Shown here piece after piece: positions 17,056 to 25,835 of a DNA stretch of 64,000 bases. The position numbers were made by a program, and so were the translations under genes. Below the pieces are notes generated by a model that saw nothing but the letters and a program-made list of their open reading frames with translations, had not been told where the DNA came from and did no database searches. Source of the stretch: Pseudomaricurvus alkylphenolicus (lineage in GTDB: Bacteria > Pseudomonadota > Gammaproteobacteria > Pseudomonadales > Cellvibrionaceae); the NCBI RefSeq assembly GCF_011683955.1, contig NZ_JAAQPI010000010.1, forward strand, positions 248,001 to 312,000, written 5' to 3'. Each line of letters starts with the position of its first letter. Positions within the stretch are counted from its first letter, which is position 1.

Positions 17056-17610
17056 ATGATGTTTAAACGACACCCGTCCAACAGGAGAATCAGCGCCGGC
17101 GTAGCGGGGGGGATTGCCATCTGCCTGCTGGTGTTCATCTCGTCTCAGGCGAGAGCGACGGATTTGTCAGAAAAGCTCAAAACTGTCTATCTGGTTAATA
17201 TCGCCAAATTTGTCGTCTGGAAGCGAGGGGCAGATCAGGTCAATCTCTGCATTCACCAACAGGCAAGTATCTTCGAGCAGGCCTTAAGAATTGATGGCGT
17301 ACAAATAGGGCAAGGACGACACTTGAGAGTTATAGAACTGCCCGGTGCCGACCACCAATGCGATTTGCAGTTCTGGGATGCACGTTCAATAAAATTCCGC
17401 GACAAGGAATTAACAGAGAGAGTGCTGGAGGTCGCAGATCTGGAGCAAGACAAGGCAGAAGGAATCGAAGTGTTTCTGTTTATCGACGGAAACCGCTTGC
17501 GCTTTCATATCGATGAAGGCTCATTGTCCGGCAGGGAGTTTGAAATCAGTTCAGAATTACGTCGATTGTCGCGGCAACAGCCGCTGCCCAACTATCAGGT
17601 GAGACAATGA
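17056..17610 (+). CDS. YfiR-like periplasmic protein (DUF4154)
   Basis: A secreted protein of about 184 residues with a signal peptide ending near ARATD and the DUF4154/YfiR start DLSEKLKTVYLVNIAKFVVW. Two internal cysteines occur (VNLCIHQQ, HQCDLQFW). In Pseudomonas, YfiR in the periplasm represses the diguanylate cyclase YfiN; a similar restraint on the next gene product is likely. The frame can start at a TTG (17050) or at ATG 17056 or 17059; 17056 gives a normal signal peptide. The ATGA overlap with the following gene (17607-17610) ties the two translationally. The YfiB-type lipoprotein of the Pseudomonas system is missing and a TonB receptor stands in its place. Confidence 0.83.
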   Translation: MMFKRHPSNRRISAGVAGGIAICLLVFISSQARATDLSEKLKTVYLVNIAKFVVWKRGADQVNLCIHQQASIFEQALRIDGVQIGQGRHLRVIELPGADHQCDLQFWDARSIKFRDKELTERVLEVADLEQDKAEGIEVFLFIDGNRLRFHIDEGSLSGREFEISSELRRLSRQQPLPNYQVRQ

Positions 17611-19694
17611 TTCGAGCCCTCAACTTACATATGAAGTTGTTGCTGATCTATACCGTAACCACGTTACTGGTATTTTCGGTGGCCGGTGGGTACTGGGTAT
17701 ACAGTAACTATCAATCCCATCAGGTGTTCTTCCAGCAGCGTATAGAAAAGCAGGCGGAAATGGTGGCGTCTAATATAGGTGCAGCCGTGATGTTTGAAGA
17801 CAGCCGTGCGATTCAAGACGTGCTGTCGGCGCTCAGAATGGATGATGCCATTCTGTCCGCCAGGGTTCTCAATCGCGAAGGTAACCAGATTGGTCGAGTG
17901 GAACTGCATCCCAGAGATGCTTCGGATGGATCGTTGATCCTGTGGTTTCTTGGCGAACAGCACCAAGGCACCGTCGTCGTCGCTATAGAAGAGGCAGGCC
18001 AATACCTCGGTAGAGTGGAGGTGGATTTTGACCGCTGCGAAATTCATGATGCTGTGCGTGCTGCCGCGTGGGTCGCATTGATTTCCACCCTGTTGGCCAT
18101 CGCGCTGGGAACTCTGCTGGCCAGCCGCTTGCAAAATCGTGTAACGGGTCCGATTCGCCAACTGTCCCAGATGGCTCGCGAAGTCACTCAAACCAGCAAC
18201 TATTCGTTGCGTAGTGCCGTAAACAGCAAAGATGAAGTGGGAGAACTCAGCCAGGACTTCGATTCGATGCTGGAATTGATCGAGCACCGGGAAAAACGCC
18301 TGGAGGCCATGGTAGAGGAACGTACTGCCGAGCTGATAAACAAAAACGACGCACTGGCCAGTCAGATTGCCGAGTCCCGCCGTTTGTCGGAGGAACTAAA
18401 ACATCAGGCGTCTCACGATACACTCACCGGTCTGGCAAACCGCCGGGTGCTTAATCAGGCACTGGCGGCGGTTAACAAAGACAGCCGGAATCACGACAAA
18501 CAACACACACTGTGCATTCTCGATCTCGATCAATTTAAAACCGTCAACGATACCTGTGGTCATATGGCAGGCGATGAACTGCTGTGCCAGGTGGCCCAAG
18601 TGATTCGCAACAACGTTCGGGAAGACGATCTGGTTGTCAGGCTCGGTGGCGATGAGTTTGCACTGCTGCTGTACCATTGCAATCGCGAAGAGGCAGTTCA
18701 TCTGACAGAGGCCATACGCAAAGCTATCGAAGATATTCATTTCCCCTGGGAGGGCAATACCTTCAGGATCAGTGCCAGCATCGGCGCCATGGCCAGCAGC
18801 ATGGTTGAAGTAGACACCAATGAAGCGCTGCAACAGGTAGACTCCGCCTGTTTCGCCGCCAAAGAAGCGGGGCGCAACCGCGTGCATATCATCGCGCCAC
18901 AAGACCGCGATTGCCTGGACAGGCAGGGAGAGATGCAGTGGCTGCACCGATTGCACCAGGCAATGGAATTTAACCGCTTCGTGATTTACGCTCAACCGAT
19001 CTTTCCACTCAACAAGGGTGACTGCACGGAGTATGTGGAAATTCTCCTGCGCTTGCGCGACACCGACGGCACATTGGTCCCTCCCGGTGCCTTTCTGCCG
19101 GCGGCTGAGCGCTTTGGGTTAAGTGTCAAACTCGACCAGTGGTTAATACTGCATCTGCTTGACAACATGCCCCGCTACCGACAGGCGTTTGGTGACAAGC
19201 GTTCCTACTGGGTAAACCTCTCGGGCAGTAGCATCAGCGACGAAAAATTCCTCGAATTCCTGGAAACCACCGTCCGCAACTCCGATCTGCCACCCGGCAT
19301 GTTGAATTTTGAAATCACCGAAACCTCGGTCATCCGCAACCTTTCGGTGGCCCGCGATACCATCATGCGGCTGCGAGGCCTGGGCTGTCAGTTTTCTCTG
19401 GACGATTTTGGCAGCGGCATGTCGTCCTATGGTTACCTCAAAAACCTTCCCGTCGATACCATTAAAATCGACGGCATGTTTATCAGGGACATGCTGGAAG
19501 ATAAAGTGGATATGGTGTTTGTCCGTTCCATTATTGATATCGCCAGTGCCATGGGGATCAAAGTGATTGCCGAGTATGTTGAGAACCCTGATATTCTTTC
19601 CAAGGTGATTGAGCTTGGGATTGCCTACGCGCAGGGGTATGCATTGGGAATGCCTGAGGAGTTGTTGAGTGAGGAGTTGCGGCAGGCGATTTGA
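17607..19694 (+). CDS. Membrane HAMP-GGDEF-EAL cyclic-di-GMP enzyme (YfiN-like input)
   Basis: A 695-residue inner-membrane protein. Order: helix (about 8-30), periplasmic sensor (about 31-145, CHASE8-like in length), helix (147-170), HAMP linker (to about 225), coiled coil, GGDEF (about 265-430), EAL (about 440-690). The cyclase site is intact, G347-G-D-E-F351. The phosphodiesterase keeps its key acidic residues: Glu478 of the EAL motif (read EIL), NLSGSS, FEITETS, LDDFGSG, IKIDGMF and IAEYVE. It could therefore both make and break cyclic-di-GMP, with the periplasmic YfiR-like protein acting on the sensor. YfiN itself lacks an EAL domain, which sets this protein apart. It overlaps the yfiR-like gene. 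Confidence 0.9.
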   Translation: MIRALNLHMKLLLIYTVTTLLVFSVAGGYWVYSNYQSHQVFFQQRIEKQAEMVASNIGAAVMFEDSRAIQDVLSALRMDDAILSARVLNREGNQIGRVELHPRDASDGSLILWFLGEQHQGTVVVAIEEAGQYLGRVEVDFDRCEIHDAVRAAAWVALISTLLAIALGTLLASRLQNRVTGPIRQLSQMAREVTQTSNYSLRSAVNSKDEVGELSQDFDSMLELIEHREKRLEAMVEERTAELINKNDALASQIAESRRLSEELKHQASHDTLTGLANRRVLNQALAAVNKDSRNHDKQHTLCILDLDQFKTVNDTCGHMAGDELLCQVAQVIRNNVREDDLVVRLGGDEFALLLYHCNREEAVHLTEAIRKAIEDIHFPWEGNTFRISASIGAMASSMVEVDTNEALQQVDSACFAAKEAGRNRVHIIAPQDRDCLDRQGEMQWLHRLHQAMEFNRFVIYAQPIFPLNKGDCTEYVEILLRLRDTDGTLVPPGAFLPAAERFGLSVKLDQWLILHLLDNMPRYRQAFGDKRSYWVNLSGSSISDEKFLEFLETTVRNSDLPPGMLNFEITETSVIRNLSVARDTIMRLRGLGCQFSLDDFGSGMSSYGYLKNLPVDTIKIDGMFIRDMLEDKVDMVFVRSIIDIASAMGIKVIAEYVENPDILSKVIELGIAYAQGYALGMPEELLSEELRQAI

Positions 19695-20177
19695 GTTATT
19701 GGATTAACCGCGCTTACTCCTATCTTCAGTGGGTGCAGAAGTTCTAATTTTGGCTTTGTCGGTCTCCGCTTGCAACTCCGCGCAGGTCAACGATAGCATT
19801 TACTAACTCAAACGACTCAATCGGTCAAAAGGTTGACACGCATCGCATTACCGCATAGTGTTCCACCTATTTTCAGGACGACAATTGTACAAGGAACAGT
19901 AAACCATGATATACCTTCAGCGCGCTCGTGTTGAGCTTGTCTATTTTTGCGATTTCATGCCGTACCTGACTAGAAGAGTACTAATCCGCTAGGCAGAGGT
20001 TCCTATTCAAAGACACCCACAATCCCTGATCGAAAAGCCCTGACCAGGATCAATGTGATCAATAGGTGGACTGGAGCTCTTTCAGTGTCACGGACACTTT
20101 AAGTTGGAAAGTCTAATGCCGTTTCGGCGAGTATCCTTTCGACGCAAAAATTAGGAAATATTGATAAAGGAGCTATC
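19695..20177. other. Intergenic region, no gene seen
   Basis: The 483 bases between the cyclic-di-GMP protein and the PEP-CTERM-like gene contain no frame I would call a gene and no clear terminator. The last 20 bases carry AAGGAG, the ribosome site of the next gene. Confidence 0.5.
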
Positions 20178-20864
20178 ATGAAAAAACTTCTTCTCGGACT
20201 TGCTTTGTCCGCCCTCGCTTTTAGCACTTACGGTGCTTTAGTTAAAGATACCTATGAGACCACAATCTTGCACACCACCTCGGTAACCGGTTTCGGCTCT
20301 TCTTCGCTGCCAGACATCGGTCACCTGAATGGGAGGTCTTTTGTATGGACCGTCACTTACGACAATGAGGCGACCTCTGCGCCGATATATACGTTGGGGC
20401 CGAATGGCATAGACGAGTTGGGTCGGGGTGATGATGTCGTGGTCTCGATTATCGATATGAACCACTGGGATGATTTGTCGTTCGTTTCCAGCGCATTGTT
20501 TGATCTCAGTGAATACTACGATCTGCTAGAGAGCTTCTATCTGGTCAACGGATTAACTCCTCGCCCGCGTGCATTTCCAGTCGAATCATTTTTTGCTGGG
20601 TTTGAAAATGGTGAATTCACAACCGTCAGAAATGTCGACTGGAATCATTTAAATGTCGCAGGCGTTGGAGACGGTTCTGTATGGGGCGGTGCAGATTTTG
20701 AGGAGGGCTCGATTGATCTCTGGGGTTCCAATCAACTCCTTTCATCCGCCGAGATCCCGATTTCCGGAACTTTCAGCTTGTTTGCAGTGGCCGTCCTTGG
20801 TTTGATGGTTAGAAGAAGAAAAGATCATGGGGTTAGATACCTCGAAAGCGGTCAAGCGAATTAA
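20178..20864 (+). CDS. Secreted protein with PEP-CTERM-like C-terminus
   Basis: A 228-residue protein with a clear signal peptide (LLLGLALSALAFSTYGA) and a C-terminal EIPISGT, then a hydrophobic segment (FSLFAVAVLGLMV) and an RRRK cluster. This is the three-part plan of PEP-CTERM sorting signals, although the Pro-Glu-Pro itself is degenerate. Such proteins are processed by an exosortase and often appear in exopolysaccharide or biofilm material. A further 16 residues follow the basic cluster, which is longer than usual. The central domain has no motif I recognise; it is rich in Asp, aromatic and Gly residues. AAGGAG precedes the ATG and a terminator follows. No exosortase gene is visible in the window. 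Confidence 0.75.
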   Translation: MKKLLLGLALSALAFSTYGALVKDTYETTILHTTSVTGFGSSSLPDIGHLNGRSFVWTVTYDNEATSAPIYTLGPNGIDELGRGDDVVVSIIDMNHWDDLSFVSSALFDLSEYYDLLESFYLVNGLTPRPRAFPVESFFAGFENGEFTTVRNVDWNHLNVAGVGDGSVWGGADFEEGSIDLWGSNQLLSSAEIPISGTFSLFAVAVLGLMVRRRKDHGVRYLESGQAN

Positions 20865-20873
20865 GATATTCAG

Positions 20874-20900
20874 AGCCCGGCTTCTACGCCGGGCTTTTTT
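20874..20900 (+). terminator. Rho-independent terminator after the PEP-CTERM-like gene
   Basis: An 8-bp stem AGCCCGGC (20874-20881) and GCCGGGCT (20888-20895) with a 6-nt loop is followed by a run of T residues to 20900, ten bases after the stop codon. Confidence 0.9.
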
Positions 20901-21432
20901 AAGTGATTTTTACAATCATCAGCTTATGTCGTCGAGTTTGTCAGAAGTTTCCTCGTCACCTTCCGTGCCAGTCCTCTCAAAAGCGGCAATTATTTGAGTG
21001 TTCAGGAAGCATCAGTTGCTCAGATCGCCCATCAGAGAATATAAGCAGTGCCTCTCAATATACACAAACTCCAACTAAGAATTTCATATTTTCCTGAGTG
21101 AATTCATCAACAATTATAGAAATCTATAAATACTGTCCAGCTGAATTATAAAAAAATCCGAAGATTATCGGCCGACGTTATCCGTTAAAAAGACTTTTAG
21201 TTCGAGTACATTTTTCAGCGAAAACACTCTTCGCGACAATAAATAACTTTCGACCGATTTCCCTCAATTCTCGCAAGCTTGATCAGCATTTCGACCTGTT
21301 GTTTAAAACGCGAGCGATTTTGATCGCACTCTCTGACCGAACGGCGCTTGCATAAGGCGACGAAGGCCCGCCTGTGCCTTTATATCGGATGACCCGACTG
21401 GGTGCCAGGGTGGCAAAAGGACGTACAGAACC
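20901..21432. other. AT-rich intergenic stretch, no gene seen
   Basis: This stretch has lower GC than its surroundings and no supported gene. A 64-codon frame at 20903-21097 is rich in Ser, Cys and Arg and is not believable as a protein. Confidence 0.45.
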
Positions 21433-21756
21433 ATGAAAAAGGACAACCGTTTACAGTACCATTCAATAACAACGATACACGGGGAAGAGGGTCATGGCAG
21501 TGAATGCAGCCCGCTGAGCCAGTTCCCGACCTTGGCCAACGCCGCCACGCACAAGGCGCTAAGCCTCGAGATTGCACAACAAGTCCGGCGGCTGGGCTTT
21601 TCGGATTATTTTTTTGTGTATGCCTTGGACGGCAAACGCAACCATTATTTGAGCAGCCTGCCGGGAGAGTTAACGGCACGCAAGGCGTTTGGGGTAAAGA
21701 CAAACTATGGCGCAATACGCCTGGCGGTGTTGGCCGGGATGATTGAGTTCAAATAG
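21433..21756 (+). pseudogene. Possible internally deleted LuxR-family regulator remnant
   Basis: A 107-residue frame. The middle, SLEIAQQVRRLGFSDYFFVY, resembles the N-terminal part of the autoinducer-binding domain of LuxR proteins. The end, RKAFGVKTNYGAIRLAVLAG, resembles the last helices of a LuxR-type DNA-binding domain. A full LuxR regulator has about 240 residues, so most of the ligand pocket and the helix-turn-helix would be missing without loss of frame. No clear ribosome site precedes the ATG. The stretch around it is gene-poor, which fits decay. It could also be an unrelated small gene; the resemblance is by eye only. Confidence 0.35.
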
Positions 21757-22254
21757 AAATGTTAACGGTATAAGGATTTACGTTGAGGGCGAAGCTGATC
21801 TCCTGTGTGATGGTGCTGGCTTATAGCCTGCACAGCCTGGCTACGCGGCACTGGACCGGGTTTGTCTATGTCGGGGGATATAAGCCAACGAATAAGCGAG
21901 AGCGGGGTTCGTCCCCTGGCGGGTGGCGTTGATGGGGGTATACGGTGATTCCGTGGGGCCGTTCTTGTCCAGGTAAATCGGGGTCAAAATCCGTAAATCA
22001 GGATTTCTGCGTTGTCTTTGGGGTGGTCGAGTGGGGTGCTAAGGAATCTTCGTTAGTAGCATTAGAAATACAGCTTAAGTAATTGAATCTATTAGGAAAA
22101 GCTGTTTGCCTATTAAGGCTTCTGCCCGCGTAATGGCCCTGTGTATTGAGGGCGCGGGCTCAAAATTAAGTCGCTCGACTCCGAAATCAGGGGTCTATAA
22201 TAGGTAAACACCGGGAGGCAAGACCGCGACAGAATAAACTCTATCCAGGACGTA
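21757..22254. other. Intergenic stretch, no gene seen
   Basis: No supported gene is found in these 498 bases. Several short open stretches with G-rich wording may be decayed coding DNA, but nothing can be named. Confidence 0.4.
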
Positions 22255-23346
22255 ATGAATAGCTTTCATTTCCACGCGATGCACATTCGGGGCCAAAGCA
22301 AAACCGCGGCTCTCTTTCATGTGCTCTTTTTCCTTTTGATCGTGTGGAATCATGCCGTCGCAAGCAATGATAAACAGATAAATATATACAATTGGGAAGG
22401 GTATCTGTCACAGGATGTCATTGAGCAGTTTCAACGGCAAAGTGGGTACGAGGTTCATCAGGTCTATTTCGACCAGGAGTTGATCCGTGATGAAACCATC
22501 ACCAGCGGTCGCAGCCGCGTCTTCGATTTGATCTTGATGGATGACATAACCCTGCGGGAGATGAAAACGGTTGGGCTCTTTCAGGACCTTTCCAGCTTGT
22601 TGGGGACGATTGAGAGCTTTTCTAAGGATGCAAAAAAGGCTTGCGGAAAGTACGGTATTCCTTACGGCTGGGGCACAAACGGTATTCTCCATAGAAGTTC
22701 TGTCAGTAAAACCCCTATAACCAGTTGGCGACAGTTGTTTGTTCCTCCACCCGAACACCAGGGTCGGGTGGTAATGCATTTCGATGTGTATGACACCACC
22801 GCCTCAGCAATGTTGGCGCTTGGTGAGCCTCCGTACTCGAACAACTTACGCAAACTCAAAGAAGCGCAAACACTTATCCTCAATCAAGAAAAGTACCGTC
22901 TTGATACCAAATACGCTTTATCCTATGCAATCAATCATGGCCAAAAAAGCCAGATGTCATTGGCGTTTGGGTTTTCCTCAGACCTGTATTTTGTTAGGGA
23001 GGTAACCGGCCAGGAGGATTGGGAGTATGTGATTCCGAAAGAGGGGACGCCGGTATGGTACGACTGCTGGGCGATACCACGTGCAGAAAGCATCAAACAA
23101 GCCACCCGAGAGTTCCTTCTCTATCTCTATCAGCCTAAAGTTGCTGCCGCCAACGCTGAAGAAATCTGGTTCGCCACGTCGCTGGAATCGGCGCTTCCCC
23201 ACACCAGTGAAGATTATCGTTCGGATAATCTACTTTTCCCCGAAAAGAACGGAAACCCAATAATAAGGTATCCCTACATTCGGGATATCGAGAATTATCG
23301 CGTGCGAGAACGAATGCCGTACAGCTGGGAGTACGGCATACAATGA
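22255..23346 (+). CDS. PotD/NspS-like periplasmic polyamine-binding protein
   Basis: A 363-residue periplasmic protein with a signal peptide ending near HAVASN. It then has the polyamine-binding hallmark INIYNWEGYLSQDVIEQFQ, IPYGWGTNGI and WYDCWAIPRAES. It resembles PotD of spermidine transport and NspS of Vibrio cholerae. No ABC transporter genes are adjacent. Its stop overlaps the ATG of a membrane GGDEF-EAL protein, the same pairing as NspS-MbaA. The likely task is to report polyamines to that enzyme rather than to import them. The weak CCAGGA at 22245-22250 is the only ribosome-site candidate. Confidence 0.85.
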   Translation: MNSFHFHAMHIRGQSKTAALFHVLFFLLIVWNHAVASNDKQINIYNWEGYLSQDVIEQFQRQSGYEVHQVYFDQELIRDETITSGRSRVFDLILMDDITLREMKTVGLFQDLSSLLGTIESFSKDAKKACGKYGIPYGWGTNGILHRSSVSKTPITSWRQLFVPPPEHQGRVVMHFDVYDTTASAMLALGEPPYSNNLRKLKEAQTLILNQEKYRLDTKYALSYAINHGQKSQMSLAFGFSSDLYFVREVTGQEDWEYVIPKEGTPVWYDCWAIPRAESIKQATREFLLYLYQPKVAAANAEEIWFATSLESALPHTSEDYRSDNLLFPEKNGNPIIRYPYIRDIENYRVRERMPYSWEYGIQ

Positions 23347-25712
23347 AGTTACTCAGTCGCGTTAACGTCATCCTGTTACCTGTAATGATCCTGGTGATAT
23401 CTGCGATGGGAATCATGGCCGATCAGTTGATTTCCAGGGTTCTCAGAGATGAAATCGGAGATCGTGCGGAGCAGGAACTGCTCTTCCTCCATCGTCAATA
23501 TGATCAGGAAATTCGCAATCTGGAGTCGGTTTTTACAGAAGTGGTATCCAGTCAAGAATTGATCAGCCTGGCGGTTGAGGACTCCGACGTGTACAGAGCC
23601 ATGGTACTGGAATCCGGTGTGCGAAGATTGCTCGATCGTTTGCTCAGGAAACATAAACTGCAGAACATTCAGCTGCTGGATTCCAACTACAAAGTCGTTG
23701 CAAGCATGCCGATTAAAGACCCTTTTATTTCACCCGATCTTACTGTGGAGAATCGAAGCTTCCTGAATGATCAGGAAGACGGCTTTCACAACAGTGAGCC
23801 GATGCATATACACTTGCGCGTACTTCCCAGTCTGGATGGGCATCAATTTCGATACCAAATGGCAGCGTCATTCTCACCCATTCTGCTTGAAAAAGATATT
23901 TCCAATAATCCGCTGGCTACCCGCTACGGATTGATATTTACCGGAAACCTGAAAATTTTTGAAGATTCCATGCCGAGGCTAAAAAAATTGCTGGGCAACA
24001 GTGTAAATCTGAAAATCAAGCCTTCAGAAACTGCACCAGACGATGTGCGTGTTGTAGAAGTCGAGAGTGAAGAGGACCTTAACTTTTCGCTTATCAATGC
24101 CCCTTACCTATCATCCATAACGGTCTCAAATAAGGACATAGATTTAAATCTGGCGACATTCAGAGCAACCATTGCCTTGGTGTGTTTCATAATGATCACC
24201 GCTGCGTATTTCGTTCTCCGTTTTATGCTGGAGAAACAGATTTTGTTGCCAATCAGAAATCTAGTGGAGAAAATTAACCTGGACTATTCCAGCAAGAACC
24301 TTCAGTTGGAGCGCCTGGAGAGCGATAACGAGGTGGCGGAGCTCAATAACGCTTACTTTGAGCTGTTTAATGATATGCAGAAGCTGGCTTCCACAGATGC
24401 TCTGACGGGGCTCGAAAACCGCAGAAGTTTTCATCGCCGGTTGGAAAAAGCGATAGAGCGCTGCCTGCGGGACAACCAGAGAGTTGCGCTGCTGTACATA
24501 GATTTGGATAACTTTAAGCTCGTGAACGACCACTACGGGCACTCGGTAGGCGATAAAGTGCTTCAACAGTTCAGCCGCGATCTTGAGGGCATTATCCGGC
24601 CTGGGGATATGAGTGGCACCATCAGCGACAGTTGGTTGTCGCGTTTGGCCGGTGACGAATTTGTGGTGATGCTGCAGGACATCAAAAAACCGGAGATTGC
24701 CGTACTGGTATGTCAAAGAATACTGTCTCTGTTCGTACAAGGATATGAAGTGGAAGGTGTTAAGCATGGTCTGCATGCGAGCATAGGAATCGCGATATCC
24801 CCGGAGGATGGCGAGGACGAACATACCCTTTTGCAGAACGCAGATGCGGCAATGTATCACGCAAAAGCGCAAGGCAAAAACTGCTACGAGTTCTTTACGT
24901 CGGATATTGCCGACCAAATTCATCAAAAATACCACATTGAGCGCCAGTTGAAGAAGGCTCTGGAATCTGAAAACCTTGAGCTGAATTTTATGCCCGTCTA
25001 CGATACCTCTTTAAGGATGATTTCTGCAGAGGTTTTGCTAAGGTGCCCCCCGCTTACGCAACAGGGAATCGGCCCCGACAAATTCATACCCATCGCCGAG
25101 TCAACAGGGTTAATCAAAGAAATTGATCTTTGGGTAATCGAAAAGTCGCTCCAGTACTTGTCAATGTTGAAGAAGGAACATGGCTATAAAGGGTATTTGG
25201 CTGTAAATATCTCAGGCGTGGAGCTTTCTAATAGAGAGTTTCTTCTACGGGTAGAGGAGTTGATCAATGGATACGATATTAGTCCCGGAGATCTGGAATT
25301 CGAGATTACGGAAACGGCGCTGGCCGAAGGCGGGGGTGAACGAGAGTCTGTACTGGGGCGATTGAAGGAGCTGGGCATCAGCTTGGCGCTGGATGACTTT
25401 GGTACGGGTTATACCGCGTTTAATCAACTTATTCATTACCCGGTTGATTGCCTGAAGATCGACCGGTCCTTTGTAGAAGCGATCAGTACTGGGTCGGCCA
25501 AGTCAGATGCCATGATCGAGATTATTCTAGCACTGGCAGATCTGTACCAATTGCAGGTTGTTGCCGAGGGAGTGGAAACCGAGGAGCAACTGAACCATTT
25601 GAAAGAACTGAACGGCAATACGCTGGTTCAAGGGTACCTTCTTTCGCCACCGGTCAGCTGGTCGGAATTCACTAAGCTGTACCAAGATCAGCATACCGTG
25701 AATATGGAGTAG
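23343..25712 (+). CDS. Membrane GGDEF-EAL protein, MbaA-like
   Basis: A 789-residue inner-membrane protein. A first helix (about 8-28), a large periplasmic domain (about 30-270), a second helix (about 272-292), a HAMP-like linker, GGDEF (about 345-520) and EAL (about 535-780) are visible. The cyclase motif reads Ala436-Gly-Asp-Glu-Phe, a deviation from GGDEF that is active in some proteins and inactive in others. The EAL part looks complete (EVLLR, VNISGVEL, FEITETA, LDDFGTGYT, LKIDRSF, VAEGVET, QGYLLS), so phosphodiesterase activity is the safer call. It starts within the stop of the PotD-like gene (ATGA), so the two are made together. By analogy with MbaA, polyamine occupancy of the partner would set cyclic-di-GMP level and biofilm formation. 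Confidence 0.9.
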   Translation: MKLLSRVNVILLPVMILVISAMGIMADQLISRVLRDEIGDRAEQELLFLHRQYDQEIRNLESVFTEVVSSQELISLAVEDSDVYRAMVLESGVRRLLDRLLRKHKLQNIQLLDSNYKVVASMPIKDPFISPDLTVENRSFLNDQEDGFHNSEPMHIHLRVLPSLDGHQFRYQMAASFSPILLEKDISNNPLATRYGLIFTGNLKIFEDSMPRLKKLLGNSVNLKIKPSETAPDDVRVVEVESEEDLNFSLINAPYLSSITVSNKDIDLNLATFRATIALVCFIMITAAYFVLRFMLEKQILLPIRNLVEKINLDYSSKNLQLERLESDNEVAELNNAYFELFNDMQKLASTDALTGLENRRSFHRRLEKAIERCLRDNQRVALLYIDLDNFKLVNDHYGHSVGDKVLQQFSRDLEGIIRPGDMSGTISDSWLSRLAGDEFVVMLQDIKKPEIAVLVCQRILSLFVQGYEVEGVKHGLHASIGIAISPEDGEDEHTLLQNADAAMYHAKAQGKNCYEFFTSDIADQIHQKYHIERQLKKALESENLELNFMPVYDTSLRMISAEVLLRCPPLTQQGIGPDKFIPIAESTGLIKEIDLWVIEKSLQYLSMLKKEHGYKGYLAVNISGVELSNREFLLRVEELINGYDISPGDLEFEITETALAEGGGERESVLGRLKELGISLALDDFGTGYTAFNQLIHYPVDCLKIDRSFVEAISTGSAKSDAMIEIILALADLYQLQVVAEGVETEEQLNHLKELNGNTLVQGYLLSPPVSWSEFTKLYQDQHTVNME

Positions 25713-25835
25713 CAACCAACAGGTGACTTATCCAGTCTGTCGCGGCTATCGCCCCATTCACCGCACTTATCTGTAACCCCAACCCGTCAAGCATTAGGCT
25801 AGAGGATCAGCCCACAATCCAGCCTTGATCCCTCC

